DNA from: Palaemon carinicauda
Lineage: Eukaryota > Arthropoda > Malacostraca > Decapoda > Palaemonidae
Direction of reading: 5' to 3'
DNA: 64,000 nucleotides
Assembly: GCF_036898095.1 (NCBI RefSeq)
Contig: NC_090750.1
Span: forward strand, 87,176,270 to 87,240,269
In this document: piece after piece, positions 56,199 through 64,000 of the stretch
How the letters are laid out: each line of letters opens with the position of its first letter
Numbering within the stretch: position 1 is the stretch's first letter
Made by a program: the position numbers and the translations under genes
Notes under the pieces: model-generated
The model's database searches: none
What the model saw: only the letters and a program-made list of their open reading frames with translations
Told to the model about the DNA's origin: nothing

Positions 56199-57130
56199 AC
56201 TTCCTAGAGGAATACAAGACCGAATCCACGAGACGGCAATATGAATCATCCTGGAGGAAATGGGTCTCCTTTGTTAAAGCAAAAAATCCTAAAGAAATCA
56301 CCATTGATTTCTGTATGTCCTTCTTCATTCACCTTCATGGACAAGGATTAGCAGCCAATACGATTTCGACCTGCAAATCGGCTTTGACTAGACCAATTCT
56401 ATACGCTTTCCAAATTGATCTGTCCAGCGACATCTTTAACAAACTGCCGAAAGCATGTGCTCGCCTACGCCCAGCACCCCCTCCGAAACCGATCTCCTGG
56501 TCACTAGACAAGGTGCTCCATTTCGCCTCCAACTTGGACAACGATTCATGCCCCCTCAAGGATCTGACTCAGAAAGTTATATTTTTATTTGCTCTCGCCT
56601 CGGGAGCTCGAGTCAGCGAAATAGTGGCATTATCAAGAGAAGAGGGACACATCCTGTTTGCTGATTCAGGAGAAGTGACCCTCTCCCCTGATCCGACGTT
56701 TCTCGCCAAAAATGAATTACCCACCAAAAGATGGGGCCCTTGGAGAATATGCCCCCTGAAGGAGGATGTCTCTCTATGTCCAGTAGAGAGCCTCAAGGTC
56801 TATCTTCGCAGAACTTCAAACTTTGGTGGAGGCCAACTCTTCAAAGGAGAAACATCGGGCAGCGACCTGTCACTGAAACAATTAAGAGCGAAAATCACCT
56901 ACTTCATTCGCAGAGCGGATCCGAACAGTACACCCGCTGGTCATGATCCTAGAAAAGTGGCATCTTCTCTGAACTTCTTTCAGAGCATGGACTTTGAGAG
57001 CCTTAAAAACTTTACGGGCTGGAAGTCCTCGCGAGTTTTCTTTAAACATTATGCGAAACAAGTGCACGAAATCAAACATTTTGTGGTAGCCGCAGGTAGT
57101 GTTATGAAACCTGCACCTAACTCTGCGTAG
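55904..57130 (+). CDS. DIRS B tyrosine recombinase
   Basis: 408 residues from the ATG at 55904; the frame is open back to 54362, where it only shadows pol. A Pro/Ser-rich arm is followed by the core-binding region (RRQYESSWRKWVSFVKA), Arg in ASGARVSEIVAL, H-x2-R in PAGHDPRKVASS and catalytic Tyr in VFFKHYAKQV. It is predicted to carry out recombination of circular element DNA into the target. All catalytic positions are present. Confidence 0.9.
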   Translation: MVQDIPVPSHQPSVESPLQTENLQRDSGPSGSQVAPEQLVPPGPGAAAQADPSPGPSSLSTSTEVDCLRFIIENQGPSSHDFLSLAAKKRFGISKKSLDFLEEYKTESTRRQYESSWRKWVSFVKAKNPKEITIDFCMSFFIHLHGQGLAANTISTCKSALTRPILYAFQIDLSSDIFNKLPKACARLRPAPPPKPISWSLDKVLHFASNLDNDSCPLKDLTQKVIFLFALASGARVSEIVALSREEGHILFADSGEVTLSPDPTFLAKNELPTKRWGPWRICPLKEDVSLCPVESLKVYLRRTSNFGGGQLFKGETSGSDLSLKQLRAKITYFIRRADPNSTPAGHDPRKVASSLNFFQSMDFESLKNFTGWKSSRVFFKHYAKQVHEIKHFVVAAGSVMKPAPNSA

Positions 57131-57442
57131 AACAGTGAGTTACTTGGGACTCTAACTCTTCGGGTGCCTATGTTGACCCTCGAGTGATTCATAGTGATGT
57201 CTAAAAACACTTAGTGCTTTTATAACTGTTCTTATCCCAGGTGAAATGTCATAGTGTTACACAAGTGCCGCATGCCTTGAGCATGATGTGTTATTTAAAG
57301 ACTTGCGTTCCTCGAGAACGAGTACCTACTAATCCTGAAATTCCCTTTCAGATTCAAGAGCAAGCCTTTATTTCTATGTACATTATTATTACTGTAAATG
57401 AACTTTACTTTTGCTGTAAATTATTTAATTTCTGCATTGTGA

Positions 57443-57448
57443 AATAAA
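57443..57448 (+). terminator. B poly(A) signal
   Basis: AATAAA about 310 bp after the recombinase stop and upstream of the ICR, a position comparable with A1 and A2. Confidence 0.6.
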
Positions 57449-57921
57449 ATTTCTATTTTATTACTTATGCGTCTCTTTCAGCTCCTACTTACTATGAAAT
57501 ACATACTATCATAGTTTTATTTACTCCTCCTTTCTTATGGTCATGAAGAATTTAAGATGTCCATTCCTAAATTATATTCACCTTGCCTCAGTAAGGTTCC
57601 TACACGAATACTTACTTCTGATAATCAGGAGATGAACTCTACGCACAGTGCCCAACCACCACTGGCCTACTTCAGAATGTTCCTATACAAATATCAAACA
57701 TTCTGCTTCATCTCTAAGCTCTTAAAAAGTTCTTCTGTCAAGATGAATAGCCCTTCAATACCACTTTGACGTCGGCATAGCCCATGGGAACTTCCTACCA
57801 ATGGGGGGCAGGATATTTCGTTCCTATGGTTCTTACCTAAGATTACTTTGCTGTTTTGTCAATGCCTAGGCACTTAACTCTGGGGGAAAATCTACCACGA
57901 TACATTGATTCTCTGGTACTC

Positions 57922-58015
57922 TTCCATCAGGACGCCATGGCTTGAGCCCAAAAAACGGATTTTGAGCGAAGCGAAAAATCTATTTTTGGGTGAGATAGCC
58001 ATGGCGTCCTGATGG
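57922..58015 (+). repeat. B internal complementary region
   Basis: CCATCAGGACGCCATGGCTT and GAGCCCAAAAA are the reverse complement of the B left end. CGGATTTTGAGCGAAGCG onward is the reverse complement of the right end. The two are joined directly. Confidence 0.93.
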
Positions 58016-58090
58016 ACCCTCCCTACTACTTCGTTCAGTTTGCTCCCACCCTACACAATTGTATCATGGTGATGGGCAGCAACTGGCGCC

Positions 58091-58434
58091 AGGATAAAGA
58101 CGCGCGTGACGTCATTAGAGCAATGGCGTCCGTTTGTTTACGTCTCGAGTATCAGTAGTAGCCACGAGTGAGATTAGCTGTGGAACGGCTCCCAGCTATT
58201 CTCAGCCCTTACACACCGAAGCGTTAACTCTGTTCGGGGTGGAGATAGCTATGTGGCACGACCAGACATGCGTGTCCCCTGTTGTATTACGATGTCTTAA
58301 AGGGAAACCTTTGAGATACTCGCTCCAGAAGTTAGAATTCTGTGATAACCTGTGGTTAAATTCTCTGGGAATATCTTAGTAGTCTTATACCCAAGGAAGC
58401 TACCAAACAGGAACCTTCCATCAGGACGCCATGG
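58091..58434 (-). repeat. B right inverted terminal repeat
   Basis: 344 bp, reverse complement of 49728-50071 with no mismatch noticed. Confidence 0.95.
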
Positions 58435-58539
58435 CTATCTCACCCAAAAATAGATTTTTCGCTTCGCTCAAAATCCGTTTATGAAATTGTCGTAGAATGG
58501 TGCAACTTGTATAGGTTATCAGTTGTGGAAAGTCTTGGT

Positions 58540-60040
58540 GGATTGTTTGGCTACCATGTGCATGTTTTTTTTTTTAGTTAAAATGTCGTTCATCACCACG
58601 AGGACCATTTTACCGCGAGTGCCCCTTTTTCATTTTTTTTCATTTTTTTGCCAAGTCATTTTTCCGTAAGATATTGCCAAATAGTGTCGTAAAACTTTTG
58701 CTTGTTTAGTGTTGGAAAGTGTGTCTAGATGATCTGGCTACCCATGCATGACTTTGTTTTTGTCAGATACGACGTAGTTATTGGTATATTGGGTATTTAA
58801 CTGCGGTTACCAATTTCTGTTTTTTTTTCAATATTTGTAAAAATTACTACGTAGTAAGGAATTGCCGTATATTATTCATTTTTTTTTCATGTTTATGTGT
58901 TAGAAAGTGTGCCTTGATGGTTGGGCTAACACGTGCATGTCTTTTTTTTTATCTGAGATGTCGTATATTAGAATGTCGGGCATTTTACCGCGAGTGTCCC
59001 TTTTTAATTTTTTTTAATTTTTTTGCCAAGTCATTTTTCCGTAAGATATTGCGAAATAGTGTCGTAAAACTTTTGCTTTTTTAATGTTGGAAAGTGTGTC
59101 TAGATAATCTGGCTACCCATGCGTGATTTTGTTTTTGTCAGATACGACGTAGTTATTGGTATATTGGGTATTTAACTGCGGTTGCCAATTTCTGTTTTTT
59201 TTTCAATATTTGTAAAAATTTACTACGTAGTAAGGAATTGCCGTATATTATTCATTTTTTTTTCATGTTTATGTGTTAGAAAGTGTGCCTTGATGGTTGG
59301 GCTAACACGTGCATGTCTTTTTTTTTATCTGAGATGCCGTATATTAGAATGTTGGGCATTTTTCCGCGAGTGCCCCTTTTTATTTGTTTTGCATTTTTTT
59401 GCTTAGTCATGTTACCGTAAGGAATTGGCAAGTAGTGTCGCAAAACTTATATTTTTATAGTGTTGGAAAGTGTTTCTAGATGATCTGGCTACCCATGCCT
59501 ATTTTTTTTTTAGCCAGATATGGCGTATATATAAGTATGTGTTCGATTTTCCTGTGATTGCCATTTTTTCGTTTTTTCCCATTTCTTTCAAAATTACTAC
59601 GTACTAAGGAACTATCACAGAGTAATATTTCATTTATATGTTTATTTGTCGGAAAATATGCCTTGATGGTTTGCCTAGCACGTGGCTGAAATTTTTTTTT
59701 TCTGAAATGCCGTATATTAGAATGGCCATTTTTCCACGAGTGCCCCTTTTTATTTGTTTTGCATTTTTTTGCTTAGTCATGTTACCGTAAGGAATTGGCA
59801 AGTAGTGTCGCAAAACTTATATTTTTATAGTGTTGGGAAGTGTTTCTAGATGATCTGGCTACCCATGCCTATCTTTTTTTTAGCCAGATATGGCGTATAT
59901 ATAGGTATGTGTTCGATTTTCCGGTGATTGCCATTTTTTCGTTTTTTCCCAATTCTTTCAAAATTACTACGTACTAAGGAACTATCACAGAGTAATGATT
60001 CCTCTAGATGTTTATTTGTCGGAAAATTTTGTTTACTTTT
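58540..60040. repeat. Tandem repeat of about 373 bp, four copies
   Basis: Markers such as GTTGGAAAGTGTGTCTAGAT recur near 58712, 59085, 59461 and 59831. ACCGCGAGTG-type words and TACGACGTAGTTATTGGTAT or its variants recur at the same spacing. Copies 1-2 and 3-4 are more alike within each pair. The array lies inside the TTAA element, so it is part of that element family or expanded in this copy. Confidence 0.88.
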
Positions 60041-60960
60041 TTTTTGATTGAATATCATCAAATTTTTTTAGCTAAAATATTGTTTTACATTTTTTTTTTT
60101 CGATTTTATTTCCCTTCAAAAAAAATTTTTTGGGTCAGAATTTTAATTTTATAAACGTAAAATAATCGACAATTATCCAGCAACCCACCATACAATTTTT
60201 ATGCATATCCAATAATAATTAGATTAGTAAATAACACCTTGAAATTGACATACCCTACCTACATTTCAAGTGGCAGATTAGGGAGTCTGAGTCAGTGTGG
60301 TTGGCGGCCATTTTGTGGACATATCCGAAGCGTAAGCTGCCCTATCTATATATATTCTTGTTCCCTATAGAATTTGTGATATTTTGGTATATTTTTACCT
60401 GCATAAATATCATATTATATATTAAATATATGTATTTTTTTACGAAATTTCCAAGTACTCAAAAAATTACCTTTAGATATGGCCCCTGATATAAATGTAA
60501 TTTACAAAATAATGAAGATTTTTTTACATATTTCTATTTTAGGATAACATATGTTTATTCCCTAAAAAAATTAGCCACTTCCTATTTCATTTGGGTACCC
60601 AAAAAAATTCATGAAATTTGGACAATTTTTTTTGGCCAAAAAAAGTTACCCTTTTTTTTCTCATTTCAGATCTTCACCTCCATGGGTCTGACTTCATCCA
60701 AAATACATCAAGATGTGTCCTAAACATTCAAGAATCAATTCCTAAAAGGATTTGTGTATATATGTATAAACTTTTTTTTTTATGAATTTTTATGTCAGGT
60801 CTTTTTTTTTTCTACTTAATTTTTTAAAATATTTATAATAAATAGTTTTTCTGCAGATGAGTAGTATTTATCTTTACAGTTGTTTTAAGCATTCATTGAA
60901 GTTTTTTTTGGCAAAAGAAAAAAGGAGGTTACTGCAAAAACTGATTTTTCAAGAATTTTT
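60041..60960. other. T/A-rich interior of the TTAA element
   Basis: Long T runs and AT-rich sequence. No coding potential or terminal repeat was found. Confidence 0.5.
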
Positions 60961-61034
60961 TTTGGCGTCGGGGTCGTTCGCGTCCGAGTATACCCTTAAA
61001 GGGGTGTCCGAGGACCGTACCTATCCAGGGTTAA

Positions 61035-63062
61035 TTGTAGGTAAATTAAAAATTAAAAAAATACAATTCACATGAAAGCCAACTTAAAATACTGTTGAAT
61101 TGGTAATAAAATAGATAATGTGTCTTGTTCAAATGTGTAAGCTGTATAAATATATCATTTTTGAAGGAATAATAAACACTGTTCTGGCTACGATGATAGA
61201 TGTGTGCGTGTGAATCTGTTGAGGCAACGCCCAACTACAGCTGAGAAGATACAGCCAATCAGAGGACTGAACTCTCCCGCCAATAATTGCTGTTCAGGGA
61301 ACCTGCCCGAATTTCCATAAAATCTTTTACAAACGATCTAGCTGAAGATTTTTCCTTTTTTTAAGGGAACGAAAGATGTATTTTCTTCAAAATACATAGA
61401 GTCATTCTGTTATGAGAAGTTTTGATAACACCTTTCATAGAGGGATATATTCTGATTGCTAAAATCTTTAATTTCTTTATTCAGAAAATACACCTGGGAA
61501 GTCATCAAGTGAAGTAAAACTATCTAACTTTAATTCGCATTTATATATATTTCAAATATAATGTAATTCATTAATTGCACAAATGATGATGACCAAATCA
61601 TATGTTTATTAGGAAATGTGTCGTCATAAAAGGGAGGGATAAAATACCCGCTGTACATATATTTCAGAGAAATTATGAAATAAAATATGCAAATTTCAAT
61701 TTAATTTAGTCATAAAAAATAGGTTTTAAATTTCATTGTTGTATGCATTAGAAGAAAGAAAGAAGTAGGATGAAAAAGCCCTTTAACAAGAGCGTTTGAA
61801 CAAAATCTCTCCTAAATTTGACTCGTTTGTCAACAGCAGCCCATTAGTCAAAGTAACTTTTTCACCTTATGCGTTTTCTTAGCGGGAAATATCAGGCTTC
61901 TCATTGGCTAATTCGTCCTCTGCTGTGATTGGTGGTTGTATGTGGGTACAGGTAAAGTACCTATACTTATTGTAGATAAATTACTGCTAATAAATTACAA
62001 TTTATATCATAAAAAAAACAAAAAAAATTCTCAAATTTTTATTGAAATAGATAATGGATATTGTTCAATTGCTTAAACTAAATGAATACGTAATTTTCGA
62101 AGGAATAATTAACTGGGTTCTGGCTACGATGTATGTATGAATCTGTAAACAAAGGCAACAACCAATCACAGCTGAGAAGGTACAGCCAATCAGAGTGCTG
62201 GACTATCTCACCCAGAGAGAGTATCGCGGACTTATGCGTTACTGTTTGAGAAACCTACCCAAATTTCCGTGAAATCAGAGCACCGGACCTGAAGACGTTT
62301 TGTTTTTTAGGGAATAGAGATACATTTTCTTCAAAATATATAGTGATAGTCCCTTATAAGATGCTTTAATAACATATTTTATCAAAGTGATAAATTATGA
62401 TTACCAAATTATTATTTTAATAAAAAAAAAAAAGAAAAAAATGTCTCTCTGACGTCAGGAGGAGTGGGATGAACTTTAAAGCTTGTCCAAATGCCTGCTA
62501 AATTTCATTTGCTGGTTTGAGTGAGGCATTGAGTAACTAGGCTAATACGTAATATTCAAATAGATACTGTTATTTCACCAATCTTATTTAGTGAAGGAAC
62601 TACATTACATGATTGTGATTCGTATTTTGTTACATTTCAAGAATAATGTAAATTATTCGAAGGAATAAGTGACCGTTTATGTTACAATGTTAGTGTATGT
62701 GAAGCTATAGTAAACAAAGGCAACAGCCAATCACAGATGAGGAAGTTATAGCCAATCAGAGGGCTGGAATGTACCGTCATGACAGAATTCCAAGCATTTA
62801 TGCGTTGCTGTTCGAAAAAGTAATACAAATTTCGTGGAGCTTAACAGTCTTTTGGATTTAAGGGAATCAGATATAATATATGAACAGTCCCGTATAAGAA
62901 GAATAAATTATGGTTACCAATCAGTATTTCCATGAAGAAAAATACATCTTTTGGACGTCATATGAAATAGGTTGAACAGTTTGTTAAAATGACTGATTGA
63001 TTCTGTTTGCTGGTTGGAGCTTATCGGATAGTAAGTAAAACGTGGCTAATATTCAATATTCA
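61035..63062. repeat. Diverged repeat array with paired CCAAT boxes (further copies)
   Basis: At least three related blocks. Forward pairs CCAATCACAGCTGAGAAGG / AGCCAATCAGAG occur at about 62160-62195 and 62724-62761, with a partly decayed pair at 61230-61264. The same pair is inverted at 61895-61935. Each forward pair is followed by ATTTCCRTRAAAT-like and GGGAATAGAGATA-like blocks. 61410-61970 is homologous to 48880-49453. Unit length varies from about 550 to 950 bp. No open frame is conserved. Confidence 0.7.
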
Positions 63063-63160
63063 AATCATCATCATCTCCTCCTACGCTTATTGACGCAAAG
63101 GGTTTAAGGGCCTCGGTTAGATTTCGCTAGTCGTCTCTATCAACTCATCAGCTCCCAATT
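63063..63160 (-). mobile_element. Decayed 3' tail of a non-LTR retrotransposon
   Basis: The reverse complement reads AGAGACGACTAGCGAAATCT and GTCAATAAGCGTAGGAGGAG, then GATGATGATG. This resembles the C-terminal codons (DRDDWRNL, CVNRRRR) and GAT-repeat tail of a LINE reverse transcriptase known from many invertebrates (memory). A stop replaces Trp and a small insertion is present, so it is a dead 5'-truncated copy. Confidence 0.5.
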
Positions 63161-63278
63161 CACGCTTCATGGTTCCCAGCCAGGAATGGGGGTGGGGTTG
63201 ATGAGAATGGTTGAATCTGTGCGTAGGGTCAATATATATCTAGATATATAGACATTTCTGACGTCTCGGGTGCACCAT

Positions 63279-64000
<722 letters not shown>

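Larger units (their letters stand above)
49714..58480 (+). mobile_element. DIRS retrotransposon B, apparently intact
   Basis: An 8.8-kb DIRS-class element of a family distinct from A, nested inside the TTAA element. Inverted terminal repeats 49728-50071 and 58091-58434 are both 344 bp and appear identical. The ICR at 57922-58015 fuses both ends. A 2.3-kb leader precedes gag. Gag, RT-RNase H-methyltransferase-like and recombinase frames are all uninterrupted. Identical ITRs and open frames indicate a very recent insertion. Confidence 0.94.
49458..61030. mobile_element. piggyBac-like non-autonomous element, interrupted by DIRS B
   Basis: TTAA at 49454-49457 and 61031-61034 flank perfect 17-bp inverted ends CCCTGGATAGGTACGGT. 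A subterminal GGGGTCGTTCGCGTCCGAGT occurs on both sides (about 49648 and 60969). Without the 8.8-kb DIRS insert the element is about 2.8 kb. It has no transposase; most of its right part is a 373-bp tandem repeat and T-rich sequence. TTAA duplication with CCC termini is the piggyBac signature; the assignment is by ends only. Confidence 0.82.

Overview
The window reads as nuclear DNA of an arthropod, most likely a decapod crustacean. One large, intron-rich metazoan gene is surrounded by long CT/GA/AT dinucleotide arrays and by many DIRS-type (tyrosine-recombinase) retrotransposons, a combination typical of decapods. The species cannot be fixed from the sequence.

Host gene. Ten plus-strand exons between 1 and 45388 join in one open frame of 1735 codons plus a stop, with the 5' end missing. 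The protein is the HOIL-1/RBCK1 subunit of the linear ubiquitin chain assembly complex. Its order is an N-terminal NZF finger, a long low-complexity region, a LUBAC-tethering-like helix, a ubiquitin-like domain, a Gln/Ser-rich linker, a second NZF, and RING1-IBR-RING2 ending in the family's Cys-rich tail and terminal His. It is over three times the length of human HOIL-1, and the first NZF is extra. Exons cover about 5.2 kb of 45 kb; the rest is intron filled with mobile DNA.

Intron content. Intron 1 (1922-11825) holds a DIRS relic and a full-length DIRS element, A1. Intron 2 holds a deleted DIRS relic. Intron 3 (15023-25695) holds a pogo/Tigger-like TIR element, an antisense rearranged DIRS element, A3, and an exon-like segment with a stop. 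Intron 5 (27763-37821) holds CT arrays, a DIRS relic and the apparently intact DIRS element A2. Intron 6 holds a DIRS relic with inverted termini. Intron 7 holds another relic with methyltransferase-like and recombinase fragments.

Downstream (45389-64000). After the 3' UTR come a small TIR element and then a diverged array of repeats carrying paired CCAAT motifs. The array is split by a TTAA-flanked piggyBac-like non-autonomous element, which is itself split by an apparently intact 8.8-kb DIRS element, B, with 344-bp terminal inverted repeats. The window ends with a LINE tail and an AT array.

The DIRS elements show the class architecture clearly: inverted terminal repeats, an internal complementary region made of both ends back to back, gag, an overlapping RT-RNase H-methyltransferase-like frame, and an overlapping tyrosine recombinase frame. 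A2 and B look recent and potentially competent. A1 has a frameshift and an altered RT catalytic motif. A3 is a chimeric, defective copy that still has nearly matching termini.
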